Position numbers and translations under genes: made by a program. The notes beneath the pieces are model-generated. The model was given only the letters and a program-made list of their open reading frames with translations. It made no database searches and was not told the DNA's origin. A stretch of DNA of 64,000 bases from DATHSY01 sp046729855. Lineage in GTDB: Bacteria > Actinomycetota > UBA4738 > HRBIN12. Shown piece by piece: positions 51,201 to 59,332 of this stretch. The stretch is taken from positions 48,289-112,288 of the forward strand of contig JBKPHM010000012.1 of NCBI GenBank assembly GCA_046729855.1, in the 5' to 3' direction. Position 1 is the first letter of the stretch; every line of letters starts with the position of its first letter.

Positions 51201-52091
51201 GTGAACGAGCACGAGGCGCTCGTCGCCGAGGCGGTCGCGACCAAACGCACCGTCGTCCTGGTCGGCGGGCTCGACTCCGGCAAGACCACGCTCGCCGGGG
51301 CGCTCCTGGAGGCCGCGATCGCCGCGGGGCGGCCGGCGGCCTACCTCGACGCCGACGTGGGGCAGAAGACCGTCGGCCCTCCGGCCACCGTGACGATGAA
51401 GGTCGTTCGGACCGCGGCCGACCTCGATCCCGCGGCGTTGGCCCTTCCCGATGCGCTGTCGTTCGTCGGCTCGACGTCGCCCGAGGGCCACCTGCTGCAG
51501 GTCGTGACCGGCGCGGCACGCCTGTACGAGCGGGCGCACGAACTCGGCGCGCGGTTCGTGGTCGTGGACACGAGCGGCCTCGTCTCGGGCGTGTACGGGC
51601 AGATCCTCAAGTACCACAAGGTGGAGATGCTCGAGCCGGATCTCGTCGTGGGGCTTCAGCGGGGCGAGGAGCTCCAGCCGCTGCTCGGCGTGATCCAGCG
51701 GTTCTTCCGGACCGAGGTCGTGCCGCTCGGGATCCATCCGGCCGTCGTGCCCACGACGGTCGAGCAGCGGGCGGACAAGCGCGAGCGCGCGATGAAGGCG
51801 TACTTCGCGGCCGAGCTCCACCGGTGGCGGGTGAAGCCGACCGTGTTCATGCCGGCGCTGCCACCGCTGTTCGACCTCGCGCAGCTCGACCGGTTGCTCG
51901 TCGGGCTGTCTGACGGGGCCGGCGGCTATCTGGGGGTCGGTTACCTCGAGCACGCTGCCGACGAGGGCGTCCTGCGGCTGATCTCCCCTGTGGCAGAGGG
52001 ACCCAAGGCCCTTAGACTTGGCTCCGTTCGCCTGGAGGACGGGACCCGCGCCAAGCGCGTCGACCTCGGGAACCTGTTCGGACCCGGATGA
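51201..52091 (+). CDS. Clp1/Grc3-like P-loop polynucleotide kinase family protein
   Basis: This 296-residue protein has a Walker A motif in VVLVGGLDSGKTTLAGALLE, the Clp1-type YLDADVGQKTVGPPATVTM and VVVDTSGLV. In eukaryotes and archaea this family phosphorylates RNA 5'-hydroxyl ends; bacterial members are uncommon and uncharacterised. The C-terminal part (GYLGVGYLEHAADEGVLRLISPV) fits a small OB-like domain. The GTG at 51201 has GGGAGGCGAA upstream. RNA substrates are inferred only from the fold. Confidence 0.75.
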   Translation: MNEHEALVAEAVATKRTVVLVGGLDSGKTTLAGALLEAAIAAGRPAAYLDADVGQKTVGPPATVTMKVVRTAADLDPAALALPDALSFVGSTSPEGHLLQVVTGAARLYERAHELGARFVVVDTSGLVSGVYGQILKYHKVEMLEPDLVVGLQRGEELQPLLGVIQRFFRTEVVPLGIHPAVVPTTVEQRADKRERAMKAYFAAELHRWRVKPTVFMPALPPLFDLAQLDRLLVGLSDGAGGYLGVGYLEHAADEGVLRLISPVAEGPKALRLGSVRLEDGTRAKRVDLGNLFGPG

Positions 52092-52101
52092 AGGGAACCG
52101 C

Positions 52102-52203
52102 GTGCCGTCGCTGATCAAGAAGCGCCGCAAAAAGATGCGGAAGAAGAAGCACAAGAAGCTTCTGAAGCGAACCCGCTGGCAGCGCCGTCAGCAGGGTCGG
52201 TAG
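52102..52203 (+). CDS. Ribosomal protein bS22 (AURKAIP1/COX24-like)
   Basis: This 33-residue, extremely basic protein reads PSLIKKRRKKMRKKKHKKLL, then KRTRWQRRQQGR. It matches the tiny small-subunit protein bS22 of actinobacteria, which binds near the decoding centre. The GTG at 52102 follows AAGGGAAC. It starts 10 bp after the Clp1-like gene. It is a good lineage marker. Confidence 0.93.
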   Translation: MPSLIKKRRKKMRKKKHKKLLKRTRWQRRQQGR

Positions 52204-52217
52204 GCGCGGACCCGGCG

Positions 52218-52979
52218 ATGCGCGGCGCGCGGACCGGGACCGCCCGCCGAAGCCTGCCGCTGCTGTTGCTCGCGATCGCGATCCTCGCCGCGTCGTGCGC
52301 CGGGGATCGCGCGCCCGCGGGACCGCCCGCGGGCTCCCGCGCCGTCTCGTTCGAGTCGGCCGGCGGCGTTCGGCTCGAGGGCCGGCTCGCCGGCGACGGA
52401 CCGGTCGCCGTCGTCCTGTCGCACATGTACCCGGCGGACCAGCGATCGTGGTGGCGGTTCGCTCAGCGCCTCGTCGACGAGGGGTACATGGTGCTCACGT
52501 ACGACTTCCGGGGGTACTGCCCGGGTGGACAGGCGGGATGCTCCGAGGGCTCCAAGGACATTGGCCGGATCTGGCAGGACGTGATCGCGGCGATCGACTT
52601 CGTCCGGTCCGAGGGGGCGAGCTCGGTCGTCCTGATCGGCGCGAGCATGGGAGCGACCGCGTCCCTGATCGCCGCGGCGCAGGAGGGGGTGAGCGTCGCG
52701 GCGATCGTCTCGCTGTCGGCGCCGGTCTCGTTCGAGGATCTCACGGCGACGCCCGAGGTACTCGCCCGCGTAACCGCCGCAAAATTCTTCGTTGCCGGAG
52801 TAGGCGACCCTGAGGCAGCGGACGCCGCACAGACTCTCTACGCGCAGTCCCCGCAGCCCAAGCGCGGACCCGAGATCCTCCCGACCGACGACCACGGGAC
52901 CGACATGCTCGAGGGGAGCCAGTCGGGCATCCTGCAGACCAAGATGCTCGACTTCCTGCGGCAGTACGCACCGGCGTGA
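52218..52979 (+). CDS. Alpha/beta hydrolase lipoprotein
   Basis: This 253-residue secreted lipoprotein has signal LPLLLLAIAILAASC with a good lipobox (AASC). The mature part is an alpha/beta hydrolase: VVLSHMYPADQRSWWRFAQRL, the nucleophile elbow LIGASMGATASL, an acid in VAGVGDPEA and a catalytic-type histidine in LPTDDHGTDML. It resembles dienelactone-hydrolase/esterase-like proteins. The stop overlaps the next gene's GTG (GTGA). Substrate unknown. Confidence 0.88.
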   Translation: MRGARTGTARRSLPLLLLAIAILAASCAGDRAPAGPPAGSRAVSFESAGGVRLEGRLAGDGPVAVVLSHMYPADQRSWWRFAQRLVDEGYMVLTYDFRGYCPGGQAGCSEGSKDIGRIWQDVIAAIDFVRSEGASSVVLIGASMGATASLIAAAQEGVSVAAIVSLSAPVSFEDLTATPEVLARVTAAKFFVAGVGDPEAADAAQTLYAQSPQPKRGPEILPTDDHGTDMLEGSQSGILQTKMLDFLRQYAPA

Positions 52980-53773
52980 CCAGGCCGATCGTCTTCCTCA
53001 CGGACTACGGCCTCGTCGACGAGTTCGTGGGGGTGTGCCACGGCGTGATCGCGCGCATCGCGCCGGATGTGCGCGTGATCGACTTGACACACCAGGTGCC
53101 GCGGCAAGACGTCGGCCAGGGCGCGCTGGCACTCGCGCGGGCGGTGCGCTACATGCCGGAGGATGCCGTGCACCTCGCCGTCGTCGATCCGGGCGTCGGG
53201 ACCGAACGCAGGCCGATCGCCATCGAGGCCTCGTCGGGCGCGCTGCTCGTCGGACCGGACAACGGGCTGCTCTCGCTTGCCTGGGCGGAGCTCGGCGGCG
53301 CCCTCCGCGCGGCCGAGATCTCCTCGGACGAAGTGCTGCTCCGGCCGGTCTCGCGGACCTTCCACGGCCGGGACGTCTTCGCGTCGGCGGCGGCGCACCT
53401 CGCCACCGGCTTCCCGTTCGAGCGGCTCGGCCGGCCCCTCGACGTGGAGGAGCTCTCGACGATTGAGGTGGCCGGCCCGATGGTCGCGCCCGGCGTCGTC
53501 GGGGCGCGCGTCGTCGGCGTCGACGGCTTCGGCAACGTGCAGCTCAACGCTCGTCCCCAGGATCTCGAGGCGGCCCAGCTCAGCGGGCCGCTCACGGTCG
53601 GCCGCTATGAGCTGCCCCGTGTCCGGACGTTCTCCGAGGTGCCCGCGGGCCACCCCGCCGCGATCGTCGACTCCCAGGGGATGGTCGCCGTGATCGTGAA
53701 CCACGGCAGCGCCGCTCGCTTGCTGGGGCTCAAGCCCGGCGACACCGTCACCATCGCGGGCCAGCGGACGTGA
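52976..53773 (+). CDS. SAM hydroxide adenosyltransferase (SAM hydrolase) family protein
   Basis: This 265-residue protein is of the DUF62/chlorinase-fluorinase family. It has PIVFLTDYGLVDEFVGVCHGVI, DVRVIDLTHQVPRQDV, AVVDPGVGTERRPIAI, VGPDNGLLS and TFHGRDVFASAAAHLA (each in part), covering the Asp-Arg-His set used by SAM hydroxide adenosyltransferases. It lacks the extra loop of fluorinases. The likely reaction is SAM plus water to adenosine and methionine; the physiological role is unclear. Coupled to the lipoprotein gene by a 4-bp overlap. Confidence 0.9.
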   Translation: MTRPIVFLTDYGLVDEFVGVCHGVIARIAPDVRVIDLTHQVPRQDVGQGALALARAVRYMPEDAVHLAVVDPGVGTERRPIAIEASSGALLVGPDNGLLSLAWAELGGALRAAEISSDEVLLRPVSRTFHGRDVFASAAAHLATGFPFERLGRPLDVEELSTIEVAGPMVAPGVVGARVVGVDGFGNVQLNARPQDLEAAQLSGPLTVGRYELPRVRTFSEVPAGHPAAIVDSQGMVAVIVNHGSAARLLGLKPGDTVTIAGQRT

Positions 53774-53779
53774 CGCCGG

Positions 53780-53932
53780 CTACGGCGTGACGGCCGAGGT
53801 CGGGAACGGGGTCCCCGACACGGGGCCCGGGAACGGCTCGTGGTCGCGCGTCGCCAGCATTAGCTGGTAGGCGCCCGCGGCGCCGATCAGCACGAACAGG
53901 ACGACGATCGCGACGAGCGTTCCGCGCCGCAC
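53780..53932 (-). CDS. Small single-span membrane protein (50 aa)
   Basis: This 50-residue ORF runs RRGTLVAIVVLFVLIGAAGAYQ (in part), then LMLATRDHEPFPGPVSGTPFPTSA (in part). It has a basic start, one transmembrane helix and a proline-rich outer tail. The GTG at 53932 has TAGCCT 6 nt upstream. It converges on the SAM hydrolase gene (6-bp gap). No family is recognised. Confidence 0.55.
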   Translation of the reverse strand: MRRGTLVAIVVLFVLIGAAGAYQLMLATRDHEPFPGPVSGTPFPTSAVTP

Positions 53933-53938
53933 GATCCG

Positions 53939-53944
53939 AGGCTA
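53939..53944 (-). promoter_or_regulatory. -10 box of 50-aa membrane protein gene
   Basis: TAGCCT on the minus strand, 6 nt before the GTG at 53932; leaderless layout. Confidence 0.35.
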
Positions 53945-53965
53945 GCAGCGCGGACCGCGCACGCG

Positions 53966-53994
53966 AGAGGCCGGGCGCTCCGCGCCCGGCCTCT
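53966..53994 (-). terminator. 13-bp perfect hairpin after the S55 protease gene
   Basis: AGAGGCCGGGCGC (53966-53978) and GCGCCCGGCCTCT (53982-53994) flank a TCC loop. It lies 17 bp beyond the stop of the S55 gene. No U-tract is present, as in many GC-rich actinobacterial terminators. Confidence 0.65.
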
Positions 53995-54011
53995 GGCTGA
54001 ACGATCGTGGC

Positions 54012-55769
54012 TCAGACGACGCGGACCGCGAACCCGCCCTTCTCGCTCACGACGACGTCCTGCTCGACCGTCACCTTGCCGCCGAGGCCGGTGACGATCA
54101 GATCGTTCTCGTGCTCGCCTCCGTTCAGTTGCCTGAGCAGCTCCTCGAGCGAGGACGCGCGGTCGCGGTAGTACCCGCGGTCCTTGCCGCCCCGCAGCGT
54201 CACCCACTGATCGCCGTGCGCCGAACGCGGCACTCGGAGCGAGAAGGTCGAGACCGTGTCCGCGCCTCCCGCGACCGACTCGAGCGTCACCTCGACCGTG
54301 ATCGTGCTTCCGGCCCGGGCCCTCAGCACGGAGCGATCGGCCAGCCGCGGCTGCAGTCCGCTGCTGGTCCGGATCCTGGCGATCGCGCCCTCCAGCCGGT
54401 CGTGCGTGATCGTGCCGGTCGCATCGACGCTCGCGACGGTCACGTCCTCCCAGCGATCGGACGCGAGCAATTCGTAGGCGCTGACGAGCTTCCAGATCTC
54501 GTAGGCCGCCCCCCACGAGGAGTAGAACATCGCGCGGTTCTGAACGGTGAACGGCGTGCCGTCCTCGCGGGTCCCGGTGATCGTGTAGTCGTACCGGAGG
54601 GTCCCCGGGCCGAGCTCCTGCTCGACCGCGCCCAGGTTGAGGATCATGTGCCCCCACACCGTGTAGGAGTCCCACCAGTTGCCGATGTACAGGGCATCGG
54701 TCTGCCCGGTCCGACTCCTGCCCGTGTCGGGGCTCGAGAACGAGGACGTCACGGGGAGCGACGGGATCGTCTGGCCGACGACCCCGACCTGGCCGGAGAA
54801 CCGGTCCTGGACGAAGGCTCCACGCGGCTGGGTGAGCACCGGGACCATGTCACCCGGCCAGAGACCGCTCCCGCTCCCGACGGCGAGCACCTCGGCGCCC
54901 GTCATGCCGATCTGGATGGCGCCGGGCGGATCCCAGAAGAGCGAGTGACCGTACGCCACGAGCTCGTCCGCGCACGTGAGCGTCACCGTGCCGGCCGCCC
55001 AGATCGTGAAGTCGCCCCACGACAGGACCGACCCGACGGGCTGCCCGGGCGAGAACGGAGCGTTCGACACTGGGAGCCCCGCCCCCATGGAGCCGCCCGA
55101 CGTGACGACGACGTTGGGATAGCGTCGCGCCACCTTCTGCCGGAACCGGTCGAGCGCGGCGCCCGAGAGGCCGGACACGGCCATGTACGTCGGGAGCCGC
55201 TCGAGCCCGCTCCCGATGTCGGTCGCCGAGATGTCGAGCGACCGAGCGACGGCGCGACGGGTCGCGTCATCGAACGGGATCTCGGCAGGCAAACGTGCCG
55301 CGCTCGGCGCCGACCAGCCCAACAGATCCACCATCGTCTGTGCGGGCGTCAGACCGAAGATCGTCGGGTCCCACGAGACCCCGTACGACACGGCGCCGAC
55401 GAGCTTGTCGCCGATGTAGACCGGCGAGCCGGACATGCCGTAGAACACGCCACCGATCGAGTCGAGGAACGACTGCGGACCGGTGATCCTGACCACTATC
55501 GCGTCGATGTCGAGCCAGATGTAATCGGGCATCACCCCGAGGATCTCGACGGTGAACGACGTCGGGGTCGTCCCCTCGATCGTGGTCAACCCCGTCGCCT
55601 GCATCCCCCGCGTCAGGTCGGCGATGGGGAAGACCTGCGGCGGGGAGGTGCAATCGGTGGCCGCACCGGCGGCCGGCACGGCTATCGGCGACAATGCCAC
55701 CGCCATGGCGGCGGTTGCCGCCGCCAACGCCAACCTGGTCCTGAACGTACGCATGCGCGGGACGCGCAT
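54012..55769 (-). CDS. Secreted S55 (SpoIVB-like) serine protease
   Basis: This 585-residue exported protein has a signal peptide (RTRLALAAATAAMAVALS, then PAAGAA). The S55 domain begins PIADLTRGMQATGLTTIEG. The serine elbow GGVFYGMSGSPVYIGDKLVGAVSYG (in part) and the histidine region LVAYGHSLFWDPPG match SpoIVB's GMSGSPI and GH motifs. A roughly 250-residue C-terminal beta-rich part follows (TVEVTLESVAGGADTVS). I chose ATG 55769 with GGGGGG upstream; GTG 55790 is possible. In spore formers this family signals to a sigma factor; no sporulation genes are visible here. Confidence 0.85.
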   Translation of the reverse strand: MRVPRMRTFRTRLALAAATAAMAVALSPIAVPAAGAATDCTSPPQVFPIADLTRGMQATGLTTIEGTTPTSFTVEILGVMPDYIWLDIDAIVVRITGPQSFLDSIGGVFYGMSGSPVYIGDKLVGAVSYGVSWDPTIFGLTPAQTMVDLLGWSAPSAARLPAEIPFDDATRRAVARSLDISATDIGSGLERLPTYMAVSGLSGAALDRFRQKVARRYPNVVVTSGGSMGAGLPVSNAPFSPGQPVGSVLSWGDFTIWAAGTVTLTCADELVAYGHSLFWDPPGAIQIGMTGAEVLAVGSGSGLWPGDMVPVLTQPRGAFVQDRFSGQVGVVGQTIPSLPVTSSFSSPDTGRSRTGQTDALYIGNWWDSYTVWGHMILNLGAVEQELGPGTLRYDYTITGTREDGTPFTVQNRAMFYSSWGAAYEIWKLVSAYELLASDRWEDVTVASVDATGTITHDRLEGAIARIRTSSGLQPRLADRSVLRARAGSTITVEVTLESVAGGADTVSTFSLRVPRSAHGDQWVTLRGGKDRGYYRDRASSLEELLRQLNGGEHENDLIVTGLGGKVTVEQDVVVSEKGGFAVRVV

Positions 55770-55857
55770 CGAACCACCCCCCTCAGCCACGGGAAATCCT
55801 ATGCCTTCGACGCAACAGACGCGCGGGCGGTTCCACCAGTCGCATGCTGGAGCTCAG

Positions 55858-56667
55858 CTACGCCGCGAGCGGCAGCCGTTCCGCGCAGAAGGAACGGTTG
55901 CTGCGCAGCACCTCGGCGAGACGGACGGCGTCCGAGAGGTACGGGCGCAGGTCGAGCTCGAGCGAGACGGTGCCCTCGAAGCCTTCATCGATCAACGTCT
56001 CGAGGAACGCGTCGAGGTCCAGGACGCCTCGGTCGACGGGCAGGTGCGAGTCCCACCCCCGGCCCGCGTTGTTGGACAGGTGGACGTGCGCCAGGCGCCT
56101 CCCCAGCCGCCGGGCGGCGTCGGCCGGGTCCAGGCCGGTGACGGCCGCGTGGCTGGTGTCGAGGACGACGTGCTCGAAGCGCTCGAGGTCCTCCATCGCT
56201 TGGTGCGCGTGGAACCGCACGCCTCGGTCGCGGACCCGGAGCGGGAACATGTTCTCGACCGCGACCCGGACGCCCGTGTGCTGCGAGAGCTCCGGCAGGC
56301 GCTCGCCGATCCAGCGGCGGTAGCCCGCCTGCCACCGGTACGGCGGGTGGACGACGACGAGCGGCGCGTCGGTCTGCTGCGCGAGCTCGATCGCCCGGTA
56401 CACCTTGCCGATCGGGTCCGCGCCCCAGACCTTGCGCGTCATCAACAGGAACGGCGCGTGGATCGCGCGGACGGTCAGCTCGTGCTGCTCGGCCAGCTCG
56501 CGCACGCGTCGAGCGTCCTGGGTCGCCGGGTCGCGGGTCACCATGATCTCGACATCACGAAAGCCGGCGTCAGCGATCGCGGCGAAGGCGTCGGCGAGCG
56601 GTCGCGAGAAGAACGGGGCGGTCGAACACGCGAGGTGCGGGCCCCGCGACGGGCTCGTCGGATCCAC
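55858..56667 (-). CDS. Sugar phosphate isomerase/epimerase-like TIM barrel
   Basis: This 269-residue protein is of the AP-endonuclease-2/xylose-isomerase-like family. It has AFAAIADAGFRDVEIMV, LTVRAIHAPFLL, PLVVVHPPYRWQAGY, VRVAVENMFP (metal Glu), VVLDTSHAAVTGLD (Asp/His), LAHVHLSNNAGRGWDSHLPVDRG (in part) and TVSLELDLRP. The metal site looks complete. The GTG at 56667 has TACCAT 7 nt upstream, which I prefer over an upstream frame extension. Substrate unknown. Confidence 0.85.
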   Translation of the reverse strand: MDPTSPSRGPHLACSTAPFFSRPLADAFAAIADAGFRDVEIMVTRDPATQDARRVRELAEQHELTVRAIHAPFLLMTRKVWGADPIGKVYRAIELAQQTDAPLVVVHPPYRWQAGYRRWIGERLPELSQHTGVRVAVENMFPLRVRDRGVRFHAHQAMEDLERFEHVVLDTSHAAVTGLDPADAARRLGRRLAHVHLSNNAGRGWDSHLPVDRGVLDLDAFLETLIDEGFEGTVSLELDLRPYLSDAVRLAEVLRSNRSFCAERLPLAA

Positions 56668-56674
56668 TGCGGCG

Positions 56675-56680
56675 ATGGTA
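56675..56680 (-). promoter_or_regulatory. -10 box of the TIM-barrel gene
   Basis: TACCAT on the minus strand, 7 nt before the GTG at 56667; part of a divergent promoter pair with 56706-56711. Confidence 0.45.
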
Positions 56681-56705
56681 CACGGCACCTCAGCGGACGC
56701 CTTCG

Positions 56706-56711
56706 TATGCT
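56706..56711 (+). promoter_or_regulatory. -10 box of the 56721 membrane protein gene
   Basis: TATGCT, 9 nt before the ATG at 56721; leaderless layout. Confidence 0.45.
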
Positions 56712-56720
56712 GCGGCCGCG

Positions 56721-57443
56721 ATGTGGATCCTCCCGCTCGTCGCCGCCGCGATCGCGCTGGTGTTCGCCGGGCTGCTGGCCCGCGCGTTCGTCCGGCGGCG
56801 CCGCCCGTTCGATGCGCTGTGGGCGCTCGCGATGCTGATGTACGCCGTCGCCTCGGCCGTGATGGCGCTCGGCATCTCGGGCGGCTGGACCGGCGCGGAG
56901 TACCGGACGTATTGGCTCCTCGGCGCGGTGCTCAACGTGCCGTTCCTGGCGGCCGGCGAGGTCCTCGTGCTGATCCGCCGACGCTGGGCGCTCCCGGCGG
57001 TCGTCGTGGTCCTCGCCTTCGTGACGGCGTACGCGCTCGCGGTCGTCCGTCCGGCGCCTATCTCGGATGCGGCGCTCGCGCGGGACCTGCCGTCGGGCAA
57101 GCTGGTGTTCGGTGACGGGACGCCGGCCCATCGCCTCCCGCAGGTGATCGCGATCCCCGCCTACCTCGTGCTCGTCGGCGGCACGATCTGGTCGGCGCTG
57201 CGGATGCGGGCCACGCCCGAGGCTCGGGACCGGTTCGTCGGGCTCCTCGCGCTTGCGGCGGGAGCAACGGTGATCGCGGCGGTCGGGTCGATCTTTGCGG
57301 CGGCCGGCAACTACGCCGCGTTCTCGATCTCGCTCGCCGTCGGCATCGCCGTGATGTTCTGGGGGTTTGTGCGGACCGGCCGGCCGGCACGGTCCACCCC
57401 AGAGATGCCACACGGGCGCGGTGCCGCCCCGTCCGGAGCATGA
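56721..57443 (+). CDS. Polytopic membrane protein of unknown function
   Basis: This 240-residue protein has seven predicted transmembrane helices (for example LPLVAAAIALVFAGLLARA, LLGAVLNVPFLAAGEVLVLI, AVVVVLAFVTAYALAVV and ISLAVGIAVMFWGFV). Short basic loops separate them. I recognise no catalytic motif. It is coupled by a 4-bp overlap to the glutaredoxin-like gene and lies in front of rex, so a redox or respiratory link is possible but unproven. Confidence 0.75.
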   Translation: MWILPLVAAAIALVFAGLLARAFVRRRRPFDALWALAMLMYAVASAVMALGISGGWTGAEYRTYWLLGAVLNVPFLAAGEVLVLIRRRWALPAVVVVLAFVTAYALAVVRPAPISDAALARDLPSGKLVFGDGTPAHRLPQVIAIPAYLVLVGGTIWSALRMRATPEARDRFVGLLALAAGATVIAAVGSIFAAAGNYAAFSISLAVGIAVMFWGFVRTGRPARSTPEMPHGRGAAPSGA

Positions 57444-57688
57444 CCGGGTCCGCGCACGTCGTCCGTCTCTACGCCCGGCCCGGGTGCCACCTGTGCGACG
57501 AGGCCCGGGCGGTCATCATTACCGAGCAGGAGCGGAGCGAGTTCGTGTTCGAGGAGGTCGACGTCAGCGTCAACGACGAGCTCGAGCTCGGGTACGGAAT
57601 CCGGATCCCGGTCGTCGAGGTCGACGGCAGGGAGCTGGCCGAGATCCGGCTGGACGCCTCCGAGCTGGCCGCGGCCGTCCGGACGTGA
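57440..57688 (+). CDS. Glutaredoxin-like (DUF836) protein
   Basis: This 82-residue thioredoxin-fold protein has the redox motif CHLC in ARPGCHLCDEARAVI and a cis-proline in RIPVVEVDGRELAEIRLDA (in part). This is the short glutaredoxin-family type common in actinobacteria. It could act with mycothiol, given the mshA gene in this window. The ATG overlaps the membrane protein stop (ATGA), and rex starts 64 bp later. Confidence 0.88.
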   Translation: MTGSAHVVRLYARPGCHLCDEARAVIITEQERSEFVFEEVDVSVNDELELGYGIRIPVVEVDGRELAEIRLDASELAAAVRT

Positions 57689-57738
57689 GGGTGGCTTCAG
57701 GCGCTTGCGCGATCGTGCACCGGCAGGCGCCGCTTCGG

Positions 57739-57744
57739 TAGCAT
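57739..57744 (+). promoter_or_regulatory. -10 box of rex
   Basis: TAGCAT, 8 nt before the GTG at 57753; leaderless layout. The rex frame extends upstream to 57705, but this box supports the GTG. Confidence 0.5.
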
Positions 57745-57752
57745 CCCGGGGC

Positions 57753-58436
57753 GTGAGCAAGCGGCCGATCCCGGAGGCGACGGTCGGCCGGCTGCCCGTG
57801 TACCTGCGTGCGCTCGTCGAGATCGCCCAGGCAGGCACGTCCACGGTCTCGTCGGAGACCCTCGCCGAGGCCGCGGGCGTGAACTCGGCGAAGGTTCGCA
57901 AGGACCTGTCGCACCTCGGCTCGTACGGCACGCGCGGCGTCGGGTACGACGTGGCCTACCTGATCCACCACATCCGCCGGGAGCTCGGCCTGACGCAGCA
58001 TTGGCCGATCGTGATCGTGGGCGTCGGCAACCTCGGGCACGCGCTCGCCAACTACGGCGGGTTCGAGGCGCGCGGCTTCCGCACGGCGGCGCTGGTCGAC
58101 GTGGATCCCGCCAAGGTGGGGGATCGGATCGCCGGGCTGACCGTGCGGCATGTCAACGAAATGGAGGCGATCGGCCGCGAGCATCCCGGTGCGATCGGCG
58201 TGATCGCGACGCCCGCCTCGGCCGCGCAGGACGCCGCCGACCGGCTGGTCGGGGCCGGCGTGCGGTCGATCCTGAACTTCGCCCCGGCGGTGATTCAGGT
58301 TCCCGAGCGGGTGTCGGTGCGCAAGGTCGACCTCGCCGTCGAGCTCCAGATCCTCGCGTACTACGAACAGCGCAAGGCCGCGCTCGCCGATGTCAAGCGG
58401 CGCGGACGGGCGGTCGCCGACCTCGCGCAGGTCTGA
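57753..58436 (+). CDS. rex: Redox-sensing transcriptional repressor Rex
   Basis: This 227-residue repressor senses NADH/NAD+. The winged helix (about 1-80) carries RLPVYLRALVEIAQAG and NSAKVRKDLSHLGSYGTRGVGYDV (in part), the latter a Rex hallmark. The Rossmann domain has IVIVGVGNLGHALANYGGF and ALVDVDPAKVG, with aspartate for NAD(H). The C-terminal helix YEQRKAALADV is present for dimer swapping. High NADH should release it from DNA. It faces the bc-complex operon, whose promoter carries a Rex-like operator 4.8 kb away. Confidence 0.96.
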   Translation: MSKRPIPEATVGRLPVYLRALVEIAQAGTSTVSSETLAEAAGVNSAKVRKDLSHLGSYGTRGVGYDVAYLIHHIRRELGLTQHWPIVIVGVGNLGHALANYGGFEARGFRTAALVDVDPAKVGDRIAGLTVRHVNEMEAIGREHPGAIGVIATPASAAQDAADRLVGAGVRSILNFAPAVIQVPERVSVRKVDLAVELQILAYYEQRKAALADVKRRGRAVADLAQV

Positions 58437-58463
58437 GGTCGCTCGACGCGGGCGCGCCGAGGG

Positions 58464-58580
58464 TCACTTCGCGATCGTGAACCAGAGCGCGATGAACACG
58501 ACCAGGATCATCACGCCGAGGAGGATGAACTGGACCACGCCCTCCTCGATCAGCGGCATGCTCTCTTGCGCCAATGGCAT
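58464..58580 (-). CDS. Small membrane subunit, last gene of bc-complex operon (38 aa)
   Basis: This 38-residue protein starts PLAQESMPLIEEGVVQ and has one transmembrane helix (FILLGVMILVVFIALWF). The ATG at 58580 has AAGGAGA upstream at good spacing. It lies 11 bp after the preceding operon gene. It could be a small accessory subunit of the respiratory complex; the short length fits such subunits, but there is no direct proof. Confidence 0.65.
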   Translation of the reverse strand: MPLAQESMPLIEEGVVQFILLGVMILVVFIALWFTIAK

Positions 58581-58591
58581 GCGTCTCCTTC

Positions 58592-59332
58592 CTACGCGGG
58601 CCCGTACCAGGGCGGCGCGGTCCCGCCCGTCAGGATCTCCTTGCGGCGCCGCTCGGCGCGGTCCAGGAACGGGAGGTGCACGGCGAACAAGATCGTCGAG
58701 CCGATCAGGAACATCCACGAGTAGCGCGAGACGCTGCCCGCGCCGAACTCGAGGAACACCGTCGTAAGCGGCCCGCCGCCCGTGTAGTAACCGCGCCCCG
58801 CGGCGAGCTGCGTCCCGTCCTCCGCGGCCGTCGTCGCGACGTCCTCGACGGCGAAGTTGGTCGTCGTGAACGCACCGGGGTCGAACTCACCGAGGCCGGC
58901 CTCCTCGTTCGCCTGCTCGGCGAGGTACGACTGGATCGCGCTGGAGATCGACGTCCGTTGCCCGGCGGCGGGGTCCCTCCACCCCTCCTCGGGGTAGGTC
59001 GCGAACTCCTCGTGCTCGACGTCCGTGAGGTTCTGTCCGGCCGCCGCGACGACCCAGCCCGCCTCCTCGCCGCGCGGGCCGAGGTTGTTCTGCGTGTCCA
59101 GGCCCTGGGAATAAAAGCCGAAGGTCCACAGCGCCGAGAACACGATCATCCAGCCGAACAGCGAGACGGCGAGCACGAGGTAGCCCATCAGGCGTCCGAA
59201 GACCGCCGACAGGAGCAGCAGCACCGTTCCGATGAACAGCACGATCCCCATCACCGTCCCGATCGAGCCCTTCAGCATGGTGTCGCACGGGACGTGGAAT
59301 CCGATGCAGGTGGCGGCCTCCTGCGCGATCAC
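58592..59332 (-). CDS. Membrane protein of the bc-complex operon, unknown
   Basis: This 246-residue protein has three or four transmembrane helices: MGIVLFIGTVLLLLSAVFG and YLVLAVSLFGWMIVFSALWTF near the N terminus, one near the C terminus (YSWMFLIGSTILFAVHL). A large soluble domain of about 110 residues lies between (NLGPRGEEAGWVVAAAGQ and so on). It has no heme or Fe-S motif. A second N-terminal Cys pair (ATCIGFHVPCD) is notable. Its start overlaps the cytochrome c stop, so it is coupled to the complex. Confidence 0.72.
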   Translation of the reverse strand: MIAQEAATCIGFHVPCDTMLKGSIGTVMGIVLFIGTVLLLLSAVFGRLMGYLVLAVSLFGWMIVFSALWTFGFYSQGLDTQNNLGPRGEEAGWVVAAAGQNLTDVEHEEFATYPEEGWRDPAAGQRTSISSAIQSYLAEQANEEAGLGEFDPGAFTTTNFAVEDVATTAAEDGTQLAAGRGYYTGGGPLTTVFLEFGAGSVSRYSWMFLIGSTILFAVHLPFLDRAERRRKEILTGGTAPPWYGPA

